Part shown: positions 24,546-31,550 of the stretch, piece by piece
Numbering within the stretch: position 1 is the first letter of the stretch
Layout: every line of letters begins with the position of its first letter
IMG/VR virus record: IMGVR_UViG_3300035662_000091
Coordinates: 1 to 34,477 of that record
Reading direction: 5' to 3' (one strand)
Length of the DNA stretch: 34,477 bases
DNA from: a virus
Notes under the pieces: model-generated
What the model was told of the DNA's origin: nothing
Database searches by the model: none
What the model saw: only the letters and a program-made list of their open reading frames with translations
Made by a program: the position numbers and the translations under genes

Positions 24546-25124
24546 TCAGTTGGGGGCAACAGGAATGATGCTGCCAGAGCTGGTGGCACTCTGATGGATG
24601 CCAATGCGGCTGCGGCTAACGAGATCAAAGGTGACTTCCACAAGATTGTCAGCAGGGTAGTTCTCGTTGTAGTTCATCACGGCAGCGCAGAAAGCCACAC
24701 GGTCGTAATAGAAAGTGGTGCCACTCACGCCAAGCTGCTTGTTGATTTCGACATACACCTCATGGGTTTTGTCGTAGCGTGAAGCGCTGATCACTTGGAA
24801 CGCTTCATCAAAGCTGTTGGGCAGGAACACCGTGCCATCAACGTCCTTCTGAAAGTAGGAGGTAATAGAGGCAGTGGCTTGACTGGTGACGATCACGCTG
24901 TCAGCGAAACCGCCGCCGCCAAGCAGGTAAAACTCTTGGTTGCCATCGTTAAAGGCCACAGAAGCCGTGGTGGCAGCCTGCAGGGTGAAGAGGGTGGGAG
25001 CCCCGCTCACGGTGAACGTAGCGCCGCTCTGCGTGATCACAGGACGACCAGAGGCCAGGGGAATAGCGCCAACACGTACAATAACGTCTTGGCTCTTAAC
25101 CAATTCAGTGGGGTGGTAGAGCAT
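24546..25124 (-). CDS. Probable major tail protein
   Basis: The 192-residue protein is beta-rich: VIVRVGAIPLASGRPVI, FYLLGGGGFADSVIVTSQA, then SRYDKTHEVYVEINKQLG and NLVEVTFDLVSRSRIGI. This suits a tail tube subunit, although I cannot match a named family. It is set off by a good ribosome site (GAGG, eight bases before the ATG) and by an intrinsic terminator just after its stop, as expected for a very abundant product. It precedes the tail terminator gene, while two tail-tube-fold genes occur at 9735-11050, so which protein forms the tube is open. Confidence 0.55.
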   Translation of the reverse strand: MLYHPTELVKSQDVIVRVGAIPLASGRPVITQSGATFTVSGAPTLFTLQAATTASVAFNDGNQEFYLLGGGGFADSVIVTSQATASITSYFQKDVDGTVFLPNSFDEAFQVISASRYDKTHEVYVEINKQLGVSGTTFYYDRVAFCAAVMNYNENYPADNLVEVTFDLVSRSRIGIHQSATSSGSIIPVAPN

Positions 25125-25161
25125 TTGAAAATCCTCAATAGAAAGAGAAAGTGGTTAAGCG

Positions 25162-25551
25162 TCAGACGTTCTGTACGCTTCCTTTGCCAACCAGTCTAAA
25201 AATGCCCCTGATTGGCGTACCCAAGAACTGCCAGTAGTGTTCGGCAATGTGTTCATTGGGCAATAGCTCAAACCGTCCTTCCCTTCCATTGATCGTTGCA
25301 GCAGCCGAACTCCCAGGAGTGATGCCAGACAATGCCAGAGGCCCTGTCAGCCTGCCTTCCATGTACACTGCCGTATTGTCAGCGCCTAGAAGGTAGTCAT
25401 ACCGTGGATTGTTCTTTTGCTTGAGACTGGCATAGTACGTGACGCCTGATGACAGACCAACGTAGTTGCCAGTTTCTTCGTCCAGAGCATAGCCCGAAGC
25501 CACTTGCCAAACCAGGGTGGCATTAGCGAGTGGCGACAGACCGTTGATCAT
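25162..25551 (-). CDS. Putative head-closure/neck protein
   Basis: The 129-residue protein begins MINGLSPLANATLVWQVASG. It has a small-barrel-like run of strands (NYVGLSSGVTYYASLKQKNN, AVYMEGRLTGPLAL, REGRFELLPNE) and ends HYWQFLGTPIRGIFRLVGKG. It follows the DUF4054 connector with an ATGA overlap, where head-closure (stopper) proteins are usually encoded. It is probably a ring that plugs the portal channel and binds the tail. Function is inferred from position and size. Confidence 0.55.
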   Translation of the reverse strand: MINGLSPLANATLVWQVASGYALDEETGNYVGLSSGVTYYASLKQKNNPRYDYLLGADNTAVYMEGRLTGPLALSGITPGSSAAATINGREGRFELLPNEHIAEHYWQFLGTPIRGIFRLVGKGSVQNV

Positions 25552-25862
25552 GCGACGAAGCCAATAGAAGTGGAACCAGCGACGGTTTCAAGCATTCGTT
25601 TGAACTCTTGGCCATATTGCGTGGCCTCAAGCCCTTTGCCATAAACCTTGCCTTCAGTGGCACCAATTTGGATGCCCATTTGCGCAAGTTGAATGGCAAT
25701 AATGTGAGCCGCAAGGTGCTTGATGGCGCGGTCGGTTTGACTGCCAAAAATGTCCTCGCTTACATCCGCCGATGCTTCAGTAATGGCTCCATTAACGATC
25801 CCCGATGGATGGGGTTCAAACTCAGGAAACCGCTCCAAAAAGCCAGATGCAGTGACGGCCAT
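25548..25862 (-). CDS. Head-tail connector, DUF4054-like
   Basis: The 104-residue protein has the connector pattern FLERFPEFEPHPSGIVNGAI followed by TDRAIKHLAAHIIAIQLAQM and a Gly-rich GATEGKVYGKGLEATQYG turn. These agree with DUF4054/HK97 gp6-like adaptor proteins, which form a ring under the portal and receive the tail. It lies after the capsid gene and before a putative closure protein. It starts two bases after the stop of the 128-residue gene at 25865. Confidence 0.75.
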   Translation of the reverse strand: MAVTASGFLERFPEFEPHPSGIVNGAITEASADVSEDIFGSQTDRAIKHLAAHIIAIQLAQMGIQIGATEGKVYGKGLEATQYGQEFKRMLETVAGSTSIGFVA

Positions 25863-25864
25863 GG

Positions 25865-26251
25865 TTATGCCTTCCCTGTTTTAATGGCTTCGATGCGGCG
25901 GGCGATGGCGTTGCGGATGCGGATGCGGCCTTCAATCTTCTTCCAGTCAAGAAGTTGCTCTTCGTCGTGCATAATCTCGATCATGCTGAGAGCATCGCGC
26001 TGTGCAAGCTGAGACAGGGTTTCCACGCTTTGCGGAATGTCTTGCACAGTAGGCATGTCCTTCATCTCTTCAATGGCACCAATGGCCATCAAGCGCTTCA
26101 CTTGTCGGTTTTGACGAGCCTCTGCCCATTTGGACTCAGGCACGTCTGCATTGACGCCAGGAGTGAGCTGAATAATCCCGGCATTGGTGATCACGCCAAA
26201 GCCCCCTTCACGCGGCGGATTTTCCAGTTCAGGGCGATAAGCAATAAGCAT
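25865..26251 (-). CDS. Hypothetical protein following the major capsid gene
   Basis: I cannot name this 128-residue protein. The N-terminus is short beta (GGFGVITNAGIIQLTPGVNA). A helical region follows (QVKRLMAIGAIEEM), and the end is a long basic helix (LDWKKIEGRIRIRNAIARRI). Small proteins of this general build often follow the capsid gene in phages, and some bind nucleic acid or help in head completion, but I see no diagnostic motif. A 51-base gap without terminator separates it from the capsid stop, and its ATG lacks a clear ribosome site. Confidence 0.6.
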   Translation of the reverse strand: MLIAYRPELENPPREGGFGVITNAGIIQLTPGVNADVPESKWAEARQNRQVKRLMAIGAIEEMKDMPTVQDIPQSVETLSQLAQRDALSMIEIMHDEEQLLDWKKIEGRIRIRNAIARRIEAIKTGKA

Positions 26252-26302
26252 TGGTTCAACTAGGAACTGCCGCCAAGCCTAACGCCCTAAACTTTCTCAT
26301 CC

Positions 26303-27208
26303 TCAGTTGTTTTGAACGTAGATGACGCTCTTGGGGAAGTAGATGGCCACACCACCCACGCGAGCGTGAGCAGGCACCACGAACTCCAGACCACGTTGCT
26401 GAGGCGGGAACAGCTCAAGCGGTTGCGGAATGTGCAGTTGCACCTTCTGCGGGTCACGCTTGTAAACCACCATGCGATTGGTGTTCAGTACGCTGTTGTC
26501 TGCATCGAGCTGATTGATCGGCTCAATGGATGTGATGTAGGGGTTGGTGCGCAGGAAGTATTCCAGCACAGTCACGTCCGAGGAATCGGAGTTGCGCTGG
26601 GTGGAGATCACGCGGAAGTCCTCATAGGCAATGAGGATGGTGTCAGGCGTTTCCTTCATCTTGGAGCCGTTGACAATGGCAGTCACGCCATAGTTCAGCA
26701 GCTCAAGCATTTCCTCAGAAGTGGTGCCGGAGTCGGTGAACCACTTGTCAGCCTGCAGCACGTCAACCGTGGAGTTGTTGAAGAAACCAGCCAGCGAAGC
26801 AGAAGCCTCACCGAACATGGCAATCTCTTCTACTTTCTCCTCGTAGGCACGACGCACGGCAGCAGCACGACGCTGCTCCAGGGCGATGTTGGCCATTTGA
26901 GCAGCCCGCAGTTCCTGCACGGTGTAGCCGAAGCTGCCACCAAAGGAGCGGATGTTGATGCTCTTCTCCACTTGGCTAATGTCAGCCCGTGGCAGGTCAT
27001 CAGCAGCGTCGGCCAGCAGGCGGAAGTCGCCAGTGCTGTTCATCACGCGGTAGGTGAAGGTTTGCGCTGCGTTACCGGCTTCGGCAGTCACAGGCAGAAT
27101 GGTGGGGTATTTGATGTCCGCGTAGACGGTCTCAAACACTTGGGGGCGGATGTACTCAAGCTGACGCTCAAGAAACAGGCCCGCCTCATCCATACGAAAT
27201 TCAGACAT
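26303..27208 (-). CDS. Major capsid protein, DUF2184-type HK97 fold
   Basis: The 301-residue protein has the DUF2184-like N-terminus FLERQLEYIRPQVFETVYAD (about 12-31). A long spine-helix region follows (EQRRAAAVRRAYEEKVEEIA), then AYEDFRVISTQRNSDSSDVT and a C-terminal beta part with PQPLELFPPQQRGLEFVVPA. It builds the icosahedral shell. There is no long cleavable N-terminal delta domain; scaffolding is supplied by the neighbouring protease/scaffold gene. A perfect AGGAGG stands eight bases before the ATG (27217-27222), the best ribosome site in the window, as expected for the most abundant virion protein. It directly follows the cement gene. Confidence 0.88.
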   Translation of the reverse strand: MSEFRMDEAGLFLERQLEYIRPQVFETVYADIKYPTILPVTAEAGNAAQTFTYRVMNSTGDFRLLADAADDLPRADISQVEKSINIRSFGGSFGYTVQELRAAQMANIALEQRRAAAVRRAYEEKVEEIAMFGEASASLAGFFNNSTVDVLQADKWFTDSGTTSEEMLELLNYGVTAIVNGSKMKETPDTILIAYEDFRVISTQRNSDSSDVTVLEYFLRTNPYITSIEPINQLDADNSVLNTNRMVVYKRDPQKVQLHIPQPLELFPPQQRGLEFVVPAHARVGGVAIYFPKSVIYVQNN

Positions 27209-27223
27209 TGGTAGGGCCTCCTA

Positions 27224-27790
27224 TCAAGCAGTGGTGGTGTCAGCGGTGAGCGTGAACGAGGGACCGTTCAGCTCAAGGATTGCCAGCCCCGAAGCAGCGC
27301 TAGTCAGATAGCGAGCATTGGAGAGCACAGCAGTACGGCCAGAGATGGACGTGGCGTGGAACTGACCGGCATACTTGACGCCAGTAGCAGTGTGAATCAC
27401 GCGCACAGCCGAGGCAGGGGTGACAGAACCATGCACGTAGACGGCCACAGCGCCTTCGTTCATGACGTTGAGAGCTTGGTTGACTTTCACGCCAGGACGG
27501 CTGTTACCATCAAGCGCAGTCTCGTCAACGTAGGTGAGGACATTGATGCCCACCACGGTTTCAGAAGTGCCAGAAATGGTCTTGGCAGAGTTGTCAACAG
27601 TGCCACCGCTGGCGTAGCTGAGCACGTTGCCGAAAGCAAGCACGCCAGCAGTCTCATTGACATAAGTGCCAATGGTGTTGTCGCGCATGTCGGAAAGCTG
27701 GCCTTCCAGCAGGGGATCATGCTGCAGGGCATAAGCCTGCTGCACGCCACCAGTGACGCCAGTTGCAGTTTGAGTGAAGGTGACGGCCAT
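27224..27790 (-). CDS. Capsid decoration/structural cement protein
   Basis: The 188-residue beta-rich protein begins MAVTFTQTATGVTGGVQQAY and includes NETAGVLAFGNVLSYASGGT, VVGINVLTYVDE and AVAVYVHGSVTP. This pattern fits gp24-like structural cement proteins, which are coded between scaffold and capsid genes and bind the capsid outside to stabilise it. The gene starts two bases after the protease/scaffold stop through the TGATCATG junction, with AGGAG eleven bases upstream. It is expected to be made in amounts close to the capsid protein. Confidence 0.7.
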   Translation of the reverse strand: MAVTFTQTATGVTGGVQQAYALQHDPLLEGQLSDMRDNTIGTYVNETAGVLAFGNVLSYASGGTVDNSAKTISGTSETVVGINVLTYVDETALDGNSRPGVKVNQALNVMNEGAVAVYVHGSVTPASAVRVIHTATGVKYAGQFHATSISGRTAVLSNARYLTSAASGLAILELNGPSFTLTADTTTA

Positions 27791-27792
27791 GA

Positions 27793-28410
27793 TCAGCGCT
27801 TCTCCTTAGTAACGGAAAGGGGGGTTTTCCAACCGTTCTGCAGACGCTCCATGTAGGAAGACGGTGCAGCCACAGGCGCGGCGATAGAAGCCACAGCCTT
27901 GCGGAGGTTGTCAGTCGAAGCCGAATCCTTGCGGGCGGTTTCCGACAGGGTGTCGAACATGGCCATCACGTAATCGTCGGAACGCTCCGACAGGTCAGAA
28001 TCGCCACGTACAGCCTTGATAGAGGCTTCCATGATTTCCCGAGCAGTCTTGCCGGAGAAGTCAAACTCGCTGTCCAGGGTGGTGCGAGCCTTGTCGATGA
28101 GAGCGATGCGCTCGTCTACAAGCGAATCAACGTTCACTTGCTTGGCGGCTTCAAGATCAGCCTTGGCGGCTTCAAGCTCTTGGGCAAGGGCATCGGCGCG
28201 GCCTTCGGCAGCGTCCATCTTCCCTTTCATCTCCTTCTCCATTGCGTCCATTTCTTCTTTCATCTTGGACGCTTCGGCCATCATGCCGTCGTGCATCTTC
28301 TTCATATCCTCGTAGGACTTCTTGGCATCCTCTCGTTCTTTGGTGACCGCCAGAGCAACGCTCTCGCTCACCTCAAACTCAGCGCCATCGAAATTGACTT
28401 TCGCAGTCAT
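27793..28410 (-). CDS. Internal in-frame scaffold protein (nested start)
   Basis: Within the protease/scaffold gene an ATG at residue 192 (28408-28410) has GAGGA seven bases upstream (28418-28422), a better ribosome site than that of the full-length gene. Translation from it would give 205 residues starting MTAKVNFDGAEFEVSESVAL. The product consists of the coiled-coil region (MKKMHDGMMAEASKMKEEMD and following) plus the C-terminal helical part. This is the layout of a lambda Nu3-type scaffold nested in a protease gene. The product has not been shown to exist. Confidence 0.65.
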   Translation of the reverse strand: MTAKVNFDGAEFEVSESVALAVTKEREDAKKSYEDMKKMHDGMMAEASKMKEEMDAMEKEMKGKMDAAEGRADALAQELEAAKADLEAAKQVNVDSLVDERIALIDKARTTLDSEFDFSGKTAREIMEASIKAVRGDSDLSERSDDYVMAMFDTLSETARKDSASTDNLRKAVASIAAPVAAPSSYMERLQNGWKTPLSVTKEKR

Positions 28411-28983
28411 AGATGGTTCCTCGTAATTGAGTAGGGTTGGGTTTGCTGCATCAAGGCGATCAAGATGCAGCTTCACTTGCGGGCCTGCGCGGCCACGCCT
28501 GACAACGGCCACATGGTTGCCACTAATTGAACGTTGAACGCCGTCATAGTGCTCGCCGTCGTCGGTAACGCCAGGTGTCGAGTCGTATTCAACCCTGTAA
28601 CCCGCGCTCACCTCTTGAACATCTTTCCGCAGGATCTTCTCAATGGCATCTTTGTCAGTGATAGTCATGACAGCACGGACAAATCCGTTGTCATAAACCA
28701 CTTTTGTACCAGTGAAACCAATTTGGTGTTCTTTGGTATTGTTGCTATCAAGAAGGACGGATGGGTGTTCAAACGTGATTGCCTTGCCCGCAAATGAAGC
28801 AAGGCTTTCTGCTGAGCCAACTTCTTCCGCTGGACGATATTCCTTACGAATGGAACCATCGGCGTCAGTGTACAGTTGCACACCAGTACGCGCAATGGTC
28901 GCCCAAGCACGAAGGTAGCCTTCCGGCGTCACCTCGTACTTGTCAATGGGGGATACGTCGTAACGAAAAGAAGTTTCGCTCAT
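27793..28983 (-). CDS. Prohead protease fused to scaffold (DUF2213-type)
   Basis: The 396-residue protein has an N-terminal protease domain of DUF2213 type: AWATIARTGVQLYTD, EYRPAEEVGSAESLASFAGK, AITFEHPS (His73), VQEVSAGYRVEYD (Ser126), then QRSISGNHVAVVRRGRAGPQ near 150-169. By analogy with other prohead proteases, His73 and Ser126 are candidate catalytic residues. Residues about 210-280 form a Lys/Glu/Met-rich coiled coil typical of scaffold, followed by a C-terminal capsid-binding region. It shapes the prohead and then degrades scaffold. The ATG has no Shine-Dalgarno site, and a strong internal start lies at residue 192. A divergent regulator gene begins 62 bases upstream. Confidence 0.85.
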   Translation of the reverse strand: MSETSFRYDVSPIDKYEVTPEGYLRAWATIARTGVQLYTDADGSIRKEYRPAEEVGSAESLASFAGKAITFEHPSVLLDSNNTKEHQIGFTGTKVVYDNGFVRAVMTITDKDAIEKILRKDVQEVSAGYRVEYDSTPGVTDDGEHYDGVQRSISGNHVAVVRRGRAGPQVKLHLDRLDAANPTLLNYEEPSMTAKVNFDGAEFEVSESVALAVTKEREDAKKSYEDMKKMHDGMMAEASKMKEEMDAMEKEMKGKMDAAEGRADALAQELEAAKADLEAAKQVNVDSLVDERIALIDKARTTLDSEFDFSGKTAREIMEASIKAVRGDSDLSERSDDYVMAMFDTLSETARKDSASTDNLRKAVASIAAPVAAPSSYMERLQNGWKTPLSVTKEKR

Positions 28984-29008
28984 GAAACAACACTAACGAA
29001 TGGAGCTG

Positions 29009-29016
29009 TCTATACT
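29009..29016. promoter_or_regulatory. Possible divergent promoter -10 region
   Basis: The 61-base gap between the protease start (28983) and the opposite-strand regulator start (29045) holds TATACT on the plus strand (29011-29016) and the overlapping TATAGA on the minus strand (29009-29014). Neither has a good -35 box at normal spacing and no clear operator palindrome is visible, so the call is weak. Confidence 0.25.
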
Positions 29017-29044
29017 GCAATTCTTGTGCCAGAGATGAAACACC

Positions 29045-29347
29045 ATGCGCTACCTAGTTAGCAGCACAATTAGCGCTGCACGGATGCCCCATCACCAGCG
29101 CAAGCTAGTCGTTGCGGAAAGAATGAAAGAAGCCCGCCTTAATAGCGGGCTCAGTCAGCGTGACGTTGCCAAAGAGCTGCACATAGGGGCTTCCACTTAT
29201 TGCCGCATGGAAAGAGCCGAAACAGAACCATCCGCAGTGCAATTGGCAACACTTAGCGGACTTTACACCCTTTCCGTGCTTTGGTTTTTAGGGATACCTA
29301 GTTATGTCGTTGATGCTCAATCGTCGTCATCATCGTCCATACCCTGA
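29045..29347 (+). CDS. XRE/Cro-type helix-turn-helix regulator
   Basis: This is the only supported plus-strand gene here. The 100-residue protein has a helix-turn-helix domain: VVAERMKEARLNSGLSQRDV (about 22-41) with the recognition region AKELHIGASTYCRMERAETE, then PSAVQLATLSGLYTLSVLWF. That is the usual layout of Cro/C1-type DNA-binding proteins. It runs against the structural operon, between the protease/scaffold gene and a small acidic-protein gene, with which it overlaps 31 bases tail to tail. It may control a promoter in the 61-base divergent gap. Start choice is uncertain: the ATGs at 29045 and 29084 both lack a strong ribosome site. The C-terminal Ser run is the complement of the neighbour's Asp run. 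Confidence 0.8.
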   Translation: MRYLVSSTISAARMPHHQRKLVVAERMKEARLNSGLSQRDVAKELHIGASTYCRMERAETEPSAVQLATLSGLYTLSVLWFLGIPSYVVDAQSSSSSSIP

Positions 29348-29640
29348 CCCCTGATTGCCCTCACCTGGCTTTCCACGCCAGCCATGACATACGCCTTGGC
29401 AATAGCCTCCGCTTCAAACACCAGCATCTTCACAGGCACGCAGTCCTCATGCGGCTTCTCGTAGTAGTTTTCTACGAACATGTGGGTTTCGTCGTGCCGC
29501 CCATTTTTGAAATGTTGCCGCTCAACTAGCCGCCAATGGGGAGTGTCTCGATGCTCATGCGCCGACAGGATGGAGAGGGCTTGCATGATGCCAATGCCAT
29601 CATCATCCTCGTCTTCCATCGTGTGAACGTGCTCGTTCAT
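29317..29640 (-). CDS. Hypothetical acidic protein
   Basis: I do not recognise this 107-residue protein. It starts MNEHVHTMEDEDDDGIGIMQ, has a His/Glu-rich middle (ERQHFKNGRHDETHMFVENY), an Ala-rich helix (FEAEAIAKAYVMAGVESQVR) and ends in six consecutive Asp residues. The acidic ends suggest a soluble partner of a basic protein or DNA, but this is speculative. It overlaps its upstream neighbour as ATGA. Its last 31 bases overlap the opposite-strand regulator gene. Confidence 0.6.
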   Translation of the reverse strand: MNEHVHTMEDEDDDGIGIMQALSILSAHEHRDTPHWRLVERQHFKNGRHDETHMFVENYYEKPHEDCVPVKMLVFEAEAIAKAYVMAGVESQVRAIRGQGMDDDDDD

Positions 29641-30212
29641 TGCTTTTTGCGGCGACTCTCAACCATCTTAATGATGCGACTTGCCCACGCCCTACCCGCG
29701 TCCGATCCCCAGAGCAACCAAGCGATTCGGCCAGCATCATCCTCGCCTCCGCTCTTGTTCTTTTCGTGCCGAGAGAAGAATGCCGCCATGCGCTTGATCG
29801 TTTCGTAGCTCACTGCCTCTCCGTTGGCCAAGCTTGTCGCCCTAGCCACACCACTACCAATGCCTTGCTTGCCTGCCTCTTGCGTGGTCAGACCACCTTT
29901 ACCGTGCTTCTTGCGCAGCTCCAGTCCTCTGCGAGCAGCAGAGCGAACAGACGATGGAGGGGAAAATGATTCAGAGTCGCCCCTGCCGTCTTCTTCATAG
30001 TCATCATCTCCGCCAAGCTCCTTCATGAAGGCGAGGTAGTATTCATCGCCCATGTCTTTTTTGGACTTGCGCGACATGCCAGCTTCTGAGAGGGCAATGG
30101 CGAGAGCGCGTCGGGGGTCAACAACCTTCTCCCCACTGCTGCTTTTGAGCTTGCCGCTTTTGAACTCACGCAAAACAAGCCGAATCTTGGCTTGCTGCTT
30201 TTTGTCAGCCAT
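29637..30212 (-). CDS. Conserved phage accessory protein with basic N-terminus
   Basis: The 191-residue protein has two recognisable parts. The first, LREFKSGKLKSSSGEKVVDP followed by RRALAIALSEAGMSRKSKK, resembles the small DUF6496-like motif. The second, after an acidic linker (GGDDDYEEDGRG), runs from SVRSAARRGLELRKKHGKGG through GVARATSLANGEAVSYETIK and MAAFFSRHEKNK to IAWLLWGSDAGRAWASRI. I know this second domain from phage head-gene regions, sometimes fused to prohead protease, but without a proven function. I start it at the ATG at 30212; a GTG at 30218 would add two residues. It follows the methyltransferase gene directly. Confidence 0.6.
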   Translation of the reverse strand: MADKKQQAKIRLVLREFKSGKLKSSSGEKVVDPRRALAIALSEAGMSRKSKKDMGDEYYLAFMKELGGDDDYEEDGRGDSESFSPPSSVRSAARRGLELRKKHGKGGLTTQEAGKQGIGSGVARATSLANGEAVSYETIKRMAAFFSRHEKNKSGGEDDAGRIAWLLWGSDAGRAWASRIIKMVESRRKKQ

Positions 30213-30214
30213 TG

Positions 30215-30841
30215 TCACACCCAGTCATAAAGCGCCACCTTTGACCTGGCGCAGTCTTCCACAATCGTAGCTTTGGTCTGCAGAATCTCGTTGTGACGTG
30301 ACTTACCTTGCCAGAAGCGATCATGCCACTCAACATAAATTGTTTTCACCCATCGCCCCACATTTTCGACTTCCAGCAAACGCGGCAATACAGTAAACTC
30401 TGCTCCCTCAATGTCGCACTTGATATAGATGGTCGCTTCGTCGTCCGCGTCGATGATTTCTTGCACCACTCGCTTTACGTCCATTGACTCCACGTAAAGC
30501 TCTTGGCATTGGTGCCGCTCGATTTCCGCCAGTGGCTCCATCACGCAAGTAGACGCAGCGCTATAACCAGGCAGCCACTTGAAAGTGATTAGGGCATCTT
30601 CTGTGCCAATAGCAGCATGAAAAGCCTGAAACGAAAGAAAGCGTTTTTCAAGGGAGGGAATGGCGGACTTATTTGCCTGTACTGCATGAGCAGACGGCTC
30701 AAACGTGAGAACATGCCAGTCATAGGGAGGCTCCTTGCCAAAAAATAGTTGCTTTTCAAACGTAAGCAAGCCGCTTTCGCAACCTGAATACTTCCCGCCA
30801 TTGTCTAGGTAGTGGGTGCCAAGGTCCAGAAAGTATTTCAC
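30215..30841 (-). CDS. FkbM-type SAM-dependent methyltransferase
   Basis: The 208-residue protein shows the SAM-binding first motif FLDLGTHYLDNG (4-15), an acidic second motif TFEPSA (46-51) and the FkbM signature YIKCDIEGAEFTVLPRLL (139-156). These enzymes usually O-methylate sugars or small molecules. It starts with GTG at 30841, overlapping the stop of the GT32-like gene as GTGA, and lies behind two glycosyltransferase genes. The likely task is therefore to methylate a glycan made by them, on a virion protein or host surface. Substrate is unknown. Length is near that of compact family members. Confidence 0.8.
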   Translation of the reverse strand: MKYFLDLGTHYLDNGGKYSGCESGLLTFEKQLFFGKEPPYDWHVLTFEPSAHAVQANKSAIPSLEKRFLSFQAFHAAIGTEDALITFKWLPGYSAASTCVMEPLAEIERHQCQELYVESMDVKRVVQEIIDADDEATIYIKCDIEGAEFTVLPRLLEVENVGRWVKTIYVEWHDRFWQGKSRHNEILQTKATIVEDCARSKVALYDWV

Positions 30842-31548
30842 TGGTAAATCTGCCGATCTTGCCAGAGTTGATTGTAGTTGTTCGTACCCTTAGCCCCAAA
30901 AGCGGACAAGTCGCCACCTCCCGCAGGTTTGCCCCATGCAAGAATAGTTCCGTCTGGCAGAACGAAAGCAGTGTTCGTCTTGCTGTGAGTGGGTGTTAGC
31001 TGCAGGAAGTCGCCATAGACAAACGATGCCTGCTCGCCATTTTTTGCCAATGCTTGCCCTAGCACGGGAGTAGCAGTAGGGGACAATGGCGTGATGCCAT
31101 AGTACCTGGTGGCCCAATTCTCCACCACTTGATCAATGGCATTAAGAAGCGCAGGATTGCCAGGCTTGGAAAACAATACTGCAGTCATGCACGCCCAGCA
31201 AGTGCCAGTAAACTTCTGAATCTCGCGGAACGCAAGGAAGTCAATGCGGTCGGCAAGCTCCACTGGTGAATGGAGCCTGATGGCAATGTCAAAGTACCAA
31301 CCACCAACTGCGTAGAGGATGCAATAACGGCCAAGGTCAGCCTTGTTGGAATAGGAGCGAAGGCCGTCATAAGCCTTGACAACATTCCCTCCAAAGCGCT
31401 TAACAATGAACTCTCTCAGTGTTTCGTTGTTGTAGCGAACATAGTCCGCACCAAGAAAGCCCTGTTGAACTGTGCTTGTCAATTGCTCCAGCGCAGGAGG
31501 CAGTTCTTTGCCGCCTTCATCAGTCAGAAAGATTTGCGAAACCTGCAT
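30838..31548 (-). CDS. GT32-like glycosyltransferase (sugar-binding DXD-type)
   Basis: The 236-residue protein begins with the typical QVSQIFLTDEG. The characteristic core KADLGRYCILYAVGGWYFDI is followed by AIRLHSPVEL, as in the Gly_transf_sug/GT32 family. The usual D-x-D metal motif after GG-[IV]-Y is here D-I-A, so the second Asp is missing; catalysis could differ or be lost. Later parts (WACMTAVLFSKPGNPALLNA, TATPVLGQALA) match family order. The start is ATG at 31548, two bases after the GT4 gene's TGA, with GGTG eight bases upstream. A TTG at 31554 is less likely. It probably works with the GT4 and FkbM neighbours on one glycan. Confidence 0.75.
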   Translation of the reverse strand: MQVSQIFLTDEGGKELPPALEQLTSTVQQGFLGADYVRYNNETLREFIVKRFGGNVVKAYDGLRSYSNKADLGRYCILYAVGGWYFDIAIRLHSPVELADRIDFLAFREIQKFTGTCWACMTAVLFSKPGNPALLNAIDQVVENWATRYYGITPLSPTATPVLGQALAKNGEQASFVYGDFLQLTPTHSKTNTAFVLPDGTILAWGKPAGGGDLSAFGAKGTNNYNQLWQDRQIYQ

Positions 31549-31550
31549 GA

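Noticed and set aside
26312-27214. A 300-codon open frame on the plus strand opposite the major capsid gene
   Set aside because: It is the complement of a strongly supported capsid gene with a perfect ribosome site. Its His/Val/Gly-rich translation has no family pattern and reflects codon bias of the true strand.
28984-29044. Classical operator for the XRE regulator
   Set aside because: I looked for inverted repeats in the divergent gap and found none long enough to call.
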